A DNA stretch of 64,000 bases from NCBI GenBank assembly GCA_018257865.1, contig JAEUBA010000011.1, positions 1 to 64,000 on the forward strand. The letters run 5' to 3'. Made by a program: the position numbers and the translations under genes. The notes under the pieces are model-generated. The model saw only the letters and a program-made list of their open reading frames with translations, was not told the DNA's origin and searched no databases. Each line of letters starts with the position of its first letter. The stretch's first letter is position 1. Shown here piece by piece: positions 10,214 through 20,298 of this stretch. Source of the DNA: Stereocaulon alpinum. Taxonomy: Eukaryota; Ascomycota; Lecanoromycetes; Lecanorales; Stereocaulaceae.

Positions 10214-11885
10214 ATGTCTACCGCCACTACGAACGGCAACGACGATGATCTGCGCTCACGACGCCAACAAAGCCCCCTAGCATCCCAGCGCGCGAAACAG
10301 AGCAGCGGCCCTAAAGAAGCAAACAGGACGGGCAGGTTCACGGGATATTTTCCGCTGGGCTACAAGGAAGGTTTTAGCCAATGGGTACTTGCAGGCTTCG
10401 TCAGTGCAGCAAACAGAGAGCTGACTAGTCTAGTGGGCAAACGTACCATCTGCCAAAGCTGAACATGCCGTCATGTCCTACGTACCATATCTAGTGCAAC
10501 CACCTACCCATACCCAGACAGGAAAAACTGTACCCTCGGAAACCCCATCCACGTCTTCCTTCTCCGAAAGCAGTTGTGACAAAGTCTCAGCCGTGCAAAC
10601 AACCTCAAACAGTGATCCATACGGCCCTCGGCAATGGCACTCGAAACTCGTCAAACTCAGCGGCAAGAACAGGGCACTTAACGAATTTTCTGTAGAGCGT
10701 ATCGACGAAGAGATAGACCAGAATCTCGTAATGCTACATGGCTACGGAGCTGGACTTGGTTTCTTCTACAAGAATTTTGAGGGGCTCAGCAGAGTAAAAG
10801 GATGGAAAATATATGCTCTGGATCTCTTAGGCATGGGCCGAAGCAGCAGACCGCCATTCAAATTGAACGCCAAGGACAGACAACAGAGCATAACTGAGGC
10901 AGAGAACTGGTTCATCGATGCAGTAGAGGAATGGCGGGTGCAAAAGAAGATAGATCGTTTCACGTTGCTTGGGCACAGTCTTGGGGGATACATGGCTGTC
11001 GCCTATGCATTGAAGTACCCAGGTCATTTGAACAAGCTCGTCCTGGCCTCTCCTGTGGGTATTCCTGAGGACCCATACGCTGTCAATGCCGAAATGCCCG
11101 AACCTCAAGACTCCACACTTGCGAACGAGTTCATACAAGACCAAAAGGCCGATGTGAAGAATGGCTCAGGTCCTCAGATACCGGAGTCTGCGAATATAGC
11201 GGACCAGAACAACTTTCTCAATGCCAGGTCGAAAGCACAGCAAGCCAGCAACATCGGCGACAAAACACCGCCTCCACGGAAACCCTTACCCAGATGGTTG
11301 ACCTATCTATGGGATGCAAACATCTCCCCTTTCAGCTTGGTCCGATGGTCAGGTCCCCTAGGTCCTCGTCTAGTATCTGGTTGGACGTCGCGGCGGTTTT
11401 CTCACCTAGGTTCAGAAGAAGCCCAAGCCCTCCATACCTATGCCTATTCTCTTTTTAGGCAGCGAGGGAGCGGCGAGTACGCGCTGGCGTATATATTAGC
11501 ACCAGGCGCGTTCGCTCGAAGCCCTTTGATTCGTCGTATCCAGGGTGTTGGCCGACAATATCTCCAGCCAGATGGTTCAGTCACCTCAAGTGTCGAATCG
11601 GGAAGCCGAAACCGTGAGAACGGTATTCCAGTTGTATTCATGTATGGCGAGAACGACTGGATGGATATAGCTGGCGGGTATGCTGCCGAGCAGAAGCTGA
11701 AGGAGGAAAAGGCGAGGATCTTGAGCACAGCGACTGCTGAAGAAAGTAATAGCGACAACGGCTCGGCAAAGGTTATGGTTATCAAGAAGGCTGGTCATCA
11801 TGTATATCTTGATGGTTGGGAGGAGTTCAACGAGGTCATGAGGGAGGAAATGGAGGATGTTTCCAGGCGTGGGAAGCAGGTATAG
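10214..11885 (+). CDS. Alpha/beta hydrolase of the ABHD4/5-CLD1-ICT1 family
   Basis: Two exons, 10214-10384 and 10434-11885, with a 49-nt intron (branch CTGAC), give 540 residues. The join restores the conserved S-Q-W-W segment, which supports the start at 10214 rather than the internal ATG at 10473. The fold is clear: L-H-G-Y-G-A-G oxyanion region, nucleophile elbow G-H-S-L-G-G (Ser about 238), late Asp in Y-G-E-N-D-W-M-D, and H-H-V-Y-L-D near the C-terminus, which is both the catalytic His and the HX4D acyltransferase motif of this family. Yeast relatives are Cld1 (mitochondrial cardiolipin deacylase) and Ict1 (lysophosphatidate acyltransferase); I cannot tell which activity applies. A serine-rich insertion (about 85-110) and another near 235-290 look disordered. 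Confidence 0.88.
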
Positions 11886-12092
11886 TCTGATATCAGGAGC
11901 GAAGGCATTCGATGACCCGGATGAGAATGGCGTTTGGCATCTTGCCTGTACTTTGGCTCATTGTACAACAATATATTCCTGGTAGACGATAGATAGAGCC
12001 GCGACACACGATGGGGGTTGTTAAAGTCTACATTCGAACACGGACATATTGGCTTAGCGCTTCGAGATGTATCAGCGTTGGCAATCGAAAAT

Positions 12093-12839
12093 TCAAGAGT
12101 ACGAGAGTGTCAGATGCAGCGTCCGAGTCGACCCTTGAGAAGATCCGGAAGAAGAGCTTGAGGGTTTGTGACGCAACAGAGCCTTCCCAATATTTGCAGC
12201 ATCCAGAGCCGTTGTCGACTTCGATGGCGAACGATTGGCAAAGTACTCTTCCGTACTCCCACTCTCTAGAACTCGCGTGCTGGTAGGTGTCCGTGCCCGC
12301 GACTGCCCTGGTGATTTTGGAGGCAAGACGGATGTAAGACTGCCAGACGTCCGTGAACGGTGATGATTGCGCGGACGTCCATCGACCACGGCAGGTAACT
12401 CGAGTCTCGAGTTCATAGTCGTCCAATTGTCGTCATCTTCGTCATCTGGCCCCTGGATCCTCCATCCTCCTACGCCTTCGAAATCTCTTGCTGCTCCGCC
12501 ACCACTGTAGATACCAAAGCCACTGCTTTCGGGAGCCTTCGGCGTCGTCGAGCCACCGTTGGAAGACAGACTGCCTGCACTACTTCTTCGACTCTTGCGT
12601 CGAAATTGCTTCTCTTCTACAATTACCTTGAAATTGAGAGGTTCCGGGGCGTTCCTGAAGGTAGCATAGCCGCCGAACTGGTCTTGTAGTAGTGCTGCTG
12701 CGAGCTCGGCGTAGACGATCAGGACGCGGACGAAGAGGGTGGAAAAGGCTATTGTGGTTGTGAAGGCCGCGAAAACGGCCAGAGGGATCGAAATGAGCAG
12801 GAGGATAGGCGAGACCAGGAAAGGGAACAGACCAGACAT
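12093..12839 (-). CDS. Small membrane protein of unknown function with disordered tail
   Basis: 248 residues in one exon. I do not recognise the family. Residues 1-53 are almost wholly hydrophobic and can form a hairpin of two segments (M-S-G-L-F-P-F-L-V-S... and I-A-F-S-T-L-F-V-R-V-L-I-V-Y-A-E-L). A short conserved-looking stretch follows (L-L-Q-D-Q-F-G-G-Y), then about 180 residues of Ser/Arg/Gly-rich, probably disordered sequence with possible phosphorylation sites. The composition suggests an ER or lipid-droplet hairpin protein, which is inference only. It ends convergently with the hydrolase gene and starts divergently from the TatD-like gene 246 bp away. Confidence 0.7.
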   Translation of the reverse strand: MSGLFPFLVSPILLLISIPLAVFAAFTTTIAFSTLFVRVLIVYAELAAALLQDQFGGYATFRNAPEPLNFKVIVEEKQFRRKSRRSSAGSLSSNGGSTTPKAPESSGFGIYSGGGAARDFEGVGGWRIQGPDDEDDDNWTTMNSRLELPAVVDGRPRNHHRSRTSGSLTSVLPPKSPGQSRARTPTSTRVLESGSTEEYFANRSPSKSTTALDAANIGKALLRHKPSSSSSGSSQGSTRTLHLTLSYS

Positions 12840-13085
12840 TTTGTTCTCTCAGATCAGGTAGAGATGGGTGGGTGCTGTTTGAGTCCATAATTATTTAACA
12901 GGACGAGTCAGAGAGATGTAGTGACCCCACTAAACCTAAAACGCTAGATCTGCGGGGAATTTATCCGAACCACAATCTCGGGAACGTCACATTTTCTTAC
13001 CTACCGTAAAACGTACCCACAACGGTCTCTTTCACTTTGAAACGGCCGCTCACATTCTGGCTCTGGTGAACACTCGAGCGAAAGA

Positions 13086-14285
13086 ATGGCGGAGTTCGGA
13101 ATTGGCTCGGGAAAGGAGCTCTTTCCGTGGCATCTGGGCGTTTTCGATGCCCACTGTCATCCCACAGACACTGTGGCTTCACTTGATAGCATTGCAAGCA
13201 TGAAAACTCGCGCTTTAACCATCATGGCCACTAGAGAACAGGACCAAAGCATAGTAGCGAATTTTGCCAACATGTTTGGTGTAACAAAGGAAACGATGCC
13301 GATACTGATGGCCGCAGAGAAATCTCAAAGTCATATAGTCCCATCCTTTGGCTGGCATCCTTGGTTCTCTCATCACATATACGACGATCGCGCAAACAGT
13401 GCAGTACAGGATCGCCAAGTATCAAGCAAAGGAGACCATTATGGAAGGGTAATCTGCCCTTCGCCACGAGATGATCAGCAATTTATCCAATCTCTTCCAG
13501 ATCCACGGCCACTCTCGGGTTTGTTGAATGACACCCGGTCTCATCTTGAGCGACATCCCTTTGCACTTGTAGGTGAAATCGGGCTTGACCGTACTTTTCG
13601 GATACCTGGGACTGTACTGATTGACAATGGGCACGAAAAAGATCAAGCTTTGACTCCTGGTGGCCGAGACGGTCGTCGATTATCGCCTTACCGCGTGGAC
13701 CTGGACCATCAACGGATGCTCCTGACCGCGCAGCTAAACCTTGCGGGAGAGATGCAAAGAGCAGTGTCCGTGCATGGTGTGGCCTCCCATGGACTAGTCT
13801 TTGAAACGTTGAAAGCGACTTGGCAAGGTTATGAGAAGCCAGCCTTAAGCAAGAGACAGAGAAAGAGAGGAGCAAGCGTTGATACAGCTTATGAGAATGA
13901 CGACAAGCCTGAGGGAGAGCAGAGGAAACCTGAGCTGGCTAGCCCGAAGCCGTTTCCTCCGAGGATATGTTTGCATTCATATTCCGGACCTTCGGACACT
14001 CTAAAGCAGTATCTGCACCCATCGATCCCTGTGGACATTTTCTTCTCCTTCTCCGCCCTTGTCAACTTCTCCTCCAAATCAAAAAAGGCTGCTGCAGTAA
14101 TCAAGGCTGTGCCTGACAACAGAATCCTTGGAGAAAGCGACCTTCACGCTGCAGGCGATAGGATGGACGATCTAATGGAAGACATAATTCGGACCATATG
14201 TCACATCAAAGGCTGGTCGTTGGAAGCCGGGGTGAAGCAGCTTGCTTCTAACTGGACGCATTTTGTCTTCGGACAGAGACAGTGA
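13086..14285 (+). CDS. TatD-like metal-dependent hydrolase, Scn1/Cut9-interacting type
   Basis: Single exon, 399 residues. TatD proteins are TIM-barrel metallohydrolases; fungal Scn1 was described in fission yeast as interacting with the APC/C subunit Cut9. Metal ligands are visible: D-A-H-C-H-P (H23, H25), G-E-I-G-L-D-R (Glu about 161), a His in S-V-H-G-V-A-S-H, H-S-Y-S-G (about 298), and G-E-S-D-L-H-A-A-G near residue 350 that supplies the late Asp. An insertion of about 50 charged residues (K-R-Q-R-K-R..., about 255-290) sits before the H-S-Y-S-G strand, as in fungal family members. Whether it is a nuclease or has another substrate is not shown here. Confidence 0.85.
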   Translation: MAEFGIGSGKELFPWHLGVFDAHCHPTDTVASLDSIASMKTRALTIMATREQDQSIVANFANMFGVTKETMPILMAAEKSQSHIVPSFGWHPWFSHHIYDDRANSAVQDRQVSSKGDHYGRVICPSPRDDQQFIQSLPDPRPLSGLLNDTRSHLERHPFALVGEIGLDRTFRIPGTVLIDNGHEKDQALTPGGRDGRRLSPYRVDLDHQRMLLTAQLNLAGEMQRAVSVHGVASHGLVFETLKATWQGYEKPALSKRQRKRGASVDTAYENDDKPEGEQRKPELASPKPFPPRICLHSYSGPSDTLKQYLHPSIPVDIFFSFSALVNFSSKSKKAAAVIKAVPDNRILGESDLHAAGDRMDDLMEDIIRTICHIKGWSLEAGVKQLASNWTHFVFGQRQ

Positions 14286-17200
14286 CAATCTACCTAGAGT
14301 CAAGCTAGCCCGCATATCATTCAGCGACCACGCCATATATTCAATCTATTTCTTTTACCTGAAGTCATGTTTGACTGACTCACGTTAGTAACTAGAGGTA
14401 TAGTGATTATGATAAGACCTAGGCTTCGGCCACAAGAATACGTCCCCCGAACTAATCGCGAAAAGATATTGAGCCTACCACATGTGCTATATTCCTCTCA
14501 AAGTACACAGAACCAAGAGATTCTTTTTGAATATTGAATTCCAGTAACGCTACCGGCCTAGCAAGTTTTCAGGCAGGCGACACTAGCACCCGCTATAGCG
14601 AAACTGTCAGGCAGTTGTTCGCACCCACGTAGTGCGATCACACTGTTGGGAAATCTCTTCATATCTCCTTGAGCATCCAAAAGTGACAATTTCAACTTGC
14701 TTTGACTTTGCTGTCAACTTGACATCAAATGATTTATATTTGTTACCCCATCACCGGCGGGCACTGATTCATCTCCCAGCGAGCCAAGAATGTCGGTAAC
14801 AAAGCTCTGCTATACTAGAAGGCCCTCGCAGTAGGCACTCTAGTATAGCTGAAACATCCACCTCCATCACACCCGCCAGGAACATTCGTCTTAGCAACCT
14901 TTGAGCACTGAAAACCGCATACTGGTGTGTAAGAGAGGCTGCTGAGCTGGTCTTTAGGAACTTGGTCAAAAGCCTCCGGACCTTAAGCCTGCCAACAATA
15001 CACCTTGTTCTCTAAGGGATAATTTGGTTCCCTGATCATTGACCTTAGTCGGAGTTGCATTAGCTCGATGCAAGACAAACGAGAAAGAGTGGGGTCGGAA
15101 GGCCGGTACCTCCGTATTGAGTGAGCCAGGCAACACTCTCCTAAGCCCCCACGACTACGAGCGCCAGCTATCTGTGGTGGATCCTTCATTCCTTGGATGA
15201 TATGGCTTGATCTTCAGAACAGCTCAAGTACGTCTTCGAGTGAGAGCTTTCTTTCATGCAGTCTTTGGATACTATCAGCTTCAGCACAACTCTCGAAACT
15301 TTGCCAGGCATTCTCTCATCTTTGGTAGATTTGGGAAGATTCGTCTGGCAACGACTGTACAGACAGTACAGTATGGAAGATTGTCCGGCAAGCCTATTTT
15401 AGTCGCAGATTCCGTCGGAGCCTCTGCGTTCTCAGAGGTAGTATTGCGCTTTCCTTAGGAAGGACGGGAATGGCTGACCACTGGGCGCCTATTTGGAACG
15501 ATCAACATCGTGTCGAATCCGGTGGAAAAACAGACCTGAGATGAAGATACATTCCTATCGGAGCAGTACTACGCGGCGAAGAAACTCCTTTAATATTACA
15601 ATTCTTTATAGACACCACCATGAAGACGACTGCTATCCAGGTCGTCCTTGGCTTTCCGTTGGGCAGATGTTGGTGGAGGGTACGGACAAGGCCGAAGTCT
15701 AGGAAAAAAGCTGCATATCAGAAAATAATCCAATGAGCGAATACCGAAGCACTTAGCGAGCTGCAAAGCGTCCACAGCCAGCCTCCCGAGCATGAACAAA
15801 GAGCGGCGCCAAAACCAGGAAGTCCAGAGGAAAGACCATTACAGCGCAACAAAAGCCGCGGTGGGTCTCTCATGCTGCAGACTCTGCTAGATGATATACT
15901 ACAAGAAGATATCAACAAGCACTGTCCAAGTCAATTTTTGGGACTACTTCTTCTCGAGTAGTAGTAATTGGCCTAGTAAGGTAATATTGACGTTAATGCA
16001 CGATTGAATTTGGCCTAACGCAATTGTCAAGAGGGTCAAGGTAGCAAGGATTTTAGAAGGCCAAGACTGTCGCGATGCAGAGCATTTGCACCAGCCCGAA
16101 CTAGAATCCGAAGCTAGTCGCGAGTCGCAAGATACGGTGAAAATGTCGAATTAAGAATACGATCTGCGTCCGTGGGCTTGCTGTCTACGCGGCCACGGCT
16201 TGGTCGGAGCTGATGTCAAGAGCGAGAAAAAACAGCGAGACACTGGAGCGGTGATGGCGAAGCTACAATTCGTGGCCTACTTACGCTCACGAAGGAATCA
16301 TTACGTCCAAGCGCTAGCCCCGATTTTATTGGCAGCCTCTAGCAATGTTGGGATGATAGCTACGGTGATAACAATACGAAGGTGCAGCGAGCTCTATATT
16401 GACAGCCTACCAGAGTGGATGAATATGGTTGATACGACAAAGAAGCGGACTTGTCGTTGTATTGGATTGACAGATCTTTCTCGAATGTGTTGTGGCAAGT
16501 AGGAGTGCTAAGGCCTGATGTTTATTTCGCTTCCGAGAGGCGCCATAAGCGCGACCACCACCATTTGCGAACGTCGGATCATCCAACATCAGCATTTCGA
16601 GGTATCGTATTCACGAATTCACTTTGATCTGAGTGGCAGCGATCTACAAACCTCTCGACCCAGGGTGCTTAAGATCGCCGATGACAGCTAATGGTCCCGT
16701 GACCCCTATAGTTGATGGAACTATCAACTATCTCTACCTCTTGCTTGTTTGACGGGCTTGCTATATGTTTGTGCTTCCAGATCGGACAGCTATCGTGCTC
16801 TTACTCTGCCGAAGTACCTACCTGCTGCTGCGTTGATGCTGTAGAACGTTTCTAGATGATGCAGTTGTCCTTCCTGCCAGTATTCAATCATCTAAGCGAA
16901 AGTGCTACGCCGTTCATATCACTATCATCCTCCGCAATTGTGGCAATCTTCTACCAAGACTATGGTGCTTGTTCGCGGCTCGGACTCAATGGCGTACAAT
17001 GCCATGACAGCCTAGAAGTCGGGAGGCTCAGTAGGAGGCCTCTTATCGATTGATAGGCTATCATGTGGCCATGGATAGGCCGAAGTGATGATGATACCCT
17101 TAAATTTCCGGGCACTAGAGCTCTTTAATTTGGAATACAAGGGCAACGCGCGGCGCTAGTGAATTGTCCTCCAAAACATCAACAACCTTCTCACTTCCCT

Positions 17201-17553
17201 TCCTTCTTCAACACCCGGCCTACCCCCTGTTCAACACCCGGTCTACCACCTCTTTTGCCTCATCCCATCAACATTACATCATCATCGCAGTTGTATCATC
17301 GCGTGCAGCTCCATCACAACGTGCTCTTCAACACATTGCAAAATCACCAAGCTAGTTAACCCAGCCTGACAAGGTAGTGAGTTCGCTCGCCCCAATTTGA
17401 AAATTGTTCACCTTCCTGTACCCATTTCTCCAAACTTGAATGCTGCATAATCAATGTTACAAGCTCCACATCAATGATTATGCCTGGCTCCCCTACTACG
17501 GTAGCGAGTGATCTTGCTGTCGTTCTCGCTGATGTAGATCTTCAGAAATCATC
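14286..17553. other. 3.3-kb gene-poor region
   Basis: Composition is normal but no frame shows a known domain or a convincing exon chain. One stretch (15620-15958) reads as protein-like on the plus strand apart from one TGA and is listed separately. The last 400 bases (about 17160-17550), with CT- and CAACACCCGG-type pyrimidine-rich sequence, look like the promoter and 5' leader of the next gene. Confidence 0.5.
15620..15958 (+). pseudogene. Possible gene relic broken by one TGA
   Basis: From the ATG at 15620 the frame is open for 38 codons, meets TGA at 15734-15736 (preceded by CAA), and is then open for 73 more codons to TAG at 15956-15958. The second part contains a plausible amphipathic segment (S-L-M-L-Q-T-L-L-D-D-I-L-Q-E-D-I). 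I recognise no family, and chance cannot be excluded. Confidence 0.2.
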
Positions 17554-18806
17554 ATGGCTGAAGAATCTCAGCTCCTCGCCAATGAGGCAACCGATCAGCG
17601 CGTTGTTCCCGACATCAACAACCAGCATATGGCCTTGGAAGGCCTGCGTAAGGGTGTTGAGGACCTTGTTCTTGACGGCCAGACTACCATTCGCGCTGGT
17701 CAAGCGAGCATCCAAAAGGGCTATGATTTAATCCAACATGGCAAGTTCATTTTCCACCAAGCAGAGGATCTCCGTGATCAGCTTTCCTTGCAAGTCAAAG
17801 AGATTTTCGAAGGACGTCGGTCATCGCTCAACATTGGCGGCCGTGGATACAATGAGGATGCAGATGTGAGTGTTTTTCATCTCTCGGCTGTGCACATAAT
17901 TAATGCCTCTCTCAGCTACAGAATGAATCTCTGAATGAAGACACTCAGTCTTCTTCCCAGTCCAATTCTCGTCAAGAGTCTCAGAGCGGTCCTTCTACTC
18001 CCTCAAGCTTTGACATCGTCAACGACGCACGCGTCTCCCGCAACTATGCCTTCCATAACATCACCATCGACCAAGCAGCCAATGCATACCAGAACCATGG
18101 TCCTTTACGTTCCGATCATACCGCCATTGAAGAAGATGGAAAAGATCAACAGCACGCCGACACCGCTGTACAACACCATTCTGTCTCTCGTGAACATGCC
18201 TCAGTGGACCAACACGGGTATCCCGAGCATCATGATGTCATGTCTATTGCCTCCCTAATTGACCCCTCTCTCCACTCACATGCAGTACCCGAAATGATTG
18301 GCCAGGATACGGTACCCGCAAGCAGACCGGTCAATCTCAAGCGAGAGTTCCCTGACGCTGGCTTGGTTGGGGACATGAACAAGAAGCTTAAAGGAGATCA
18401 AGATCCTGAGAACCATGCTATCTACCAGCTCCGCAACAAGGAAAATAAAGGCTTCGACGAGGTTGCGAAGATCATGAACAAGCGTCGTCAAGAACTCGGA
18501 AAGACGGCGAAATTTACGAGCAATGCGATCTACTCTCGCTATAAGCGCAATGCTCCCCAAATCGCCGCTGCCTTGGGCGAAACCTTCAAACCATGCCAGG
18601 CTGACGTTAACGCTGGGACCGCCTTCTTCCTACAGTCCGTTGCCACCGACTTCGATTTCCAAGAGGATGATCTTCTTCTCCAGGCCTACATTAGTATCCA
18701 TAAGGACACTTTCAAGCTGGTCAGCCAAAGAATCCAAGACCTTGGTGGGCGCGTTCATACCCCAGAGATGTGCGCAAATCGTCTCAGCCAATTGGGCTAC
18801 AAGTAA
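17554..18806 (+). CDS. Conserved-looking fungal protein of unknown function, possible DNA-binding C-terminal half
   Basis: Two exons, 17554-17865 and 17916-18806, with a 50-nt intron, give 400 residues. A second acceptor six bases downstream (17921) would drop Leu-Gln without changing frame. Residues about 15-85 are heptad-like and probably coiled coil (G-L-R-K-G-V-E-D-L-V...). The middle is Ser/His/Gln-rich and disordered. Residues about 275-345 (Y-Q-L-R-N-K-E-N-K-G-F-D-E-V-A-K-I-M-N..., ending S-N-A-I-Y-S-R-Y-K-R-N) have the spacing of a Myb/trihelix-like helix bundle. The last 35 residues (G-G-R-V-H-T-P-E-M-C-A-N-R-L) resemble a second such unit. No function is assigned. Confidence 0.7.
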
Positions 18807-20298
18807 CGCTATCTGCCCTTCCAATTGTGAGGTGGCTAACCCTACGTACACCAGTATCGTTCCTTTTCCTACTTCTTCTGTACAATAGACAAGGAATGCA
18901 AGGCGGCTATGCGAGATGCGACTATGATTTCCGGTGCGAAGGGGATTGTTATGGATCGCAAGCGTATTATCAAGGCTATTAGTCAACATTACCCTTCTTT
19001 TTCTGTATTTTAGATATGCAATGCAATCGGCGCAGCAGCCTTTGCCAAATACCGTGACCCATCGCACTCGGCTTTAGCTCGAACCCTTCCGTTGTATAAT
19101 CGATGTGGATCTACCTTAGGCAGCCCCTTGACGGTCTCGTTCAACTTATTCAAGTTTGGGACGGCGGAGCGCCTTCGAGGGCAAGCGGCCGGAGATGCAG
19201 GGTAATCCTGGGACCAGGTTTCGTTGATATTGTCGCATTTCCGAAAGAGATCAATCCGATCCATTCAAGAATGTCAGGGTCAATTTTCGGTGGTATTTTT
19301 GTAGATCGGGATATTGAGCCTAAGTCTTTGCTCTTCCCAGGCGCTATCAAGTATGCGAAAACACAGATCCCTGGCTTGGTAAGCCCCTGAGGATAAAACC
19401 TTTCTAAGGCTTGCAAGGTAAAATTGGGCCAGAGGTCCAGTCCTTAGATTCGAAAGGGCTACAAGCCTACAAAGGGCACCTACCACCATCAACGCGTCGA
19501 ACAGCTACCTTGTACAAATTTGATCGTCTTGCAATATCATGGCAGTAGACTAGCGTTGTGGCTACACTTCGCACGGCTTTGACCGCATGTCTCCATACAC
19601 GGAACGGACTCTTGCCTTACTATAGCCCCTTCGGCAAACCTGGAGGTCTCTGCTTCGTCAGGTAACAGTCTTCATCCGAGGTGCAAGAGTATCTCTCAAC
19701 TGTTGTCCTCGCTTCTAGCATGCTCATCTCCGGAAAACGTTGCGCTCACCTTGCTGCGGCCATTACTGGCTCCTTTCTTCTGACTTCCCTACTTATGATG
19801 CTTTCTCCAAGCCACTGTTGCATTAACGATTGCTTCTTTGTCTCGTTTTTGTCGCACACATTGTCAGAAGTGGGGAACTCTACGCGATCTCTAGAGCATC
19901 TTGACTATATTTGATTTCATCACAATTGTTCAGACCCCGTGTTGGCTAGCCTGTCTTGTAGTCATTGATACGGCTCTTAAAGGCTCAAACGCGCTGTCGC
20001 TCTAGAGCTGTTCGCCCATACTTTGGTGGACTGTTAACGCAACATCTTGGCCGTGCATCCATTACCCAGGCTCGAAATTCACGAGGCTAGATATGGCAGC
20101 ATTTGAGCATTTCCAGGGTCTGATTTGAGAGCTGGTGTCTAAGCCCACATCCATCGCAACGAGCAGTACCATTAACCAGAAACTTCTGTATTGACAAAAC
20201 AGTGGAGTAACGTGGTGTGTATCCTACGAAATTAGATCAAGAGACAGCCAGGGTGACTGCTTCGAGCTAGCTCCATGTGAATATGGCAGAGGCTTGTC
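18807..20298. other. Intergenic region between two converging genes
   Basis: About 1.5 kb with only short chance frames. It holds the 3' UTR of the unknown gene on the left and of CTF18 on the right. I see no RNA gene or repeat. Confidence 0.5.

Noticed and set aside
10473..11885. CLD1-like gene starting at the internal ATG 10473
   Set aside because: The upstream exon 10214-10384 splices cleanly and supplies the conserved S-Q-W-W segment.
14769..16595. Several frames of 60-100 codons on both strands
   Set aside because: No motif, no exon chain and no codon pattern like the neighbouring genes; consistent with chance.
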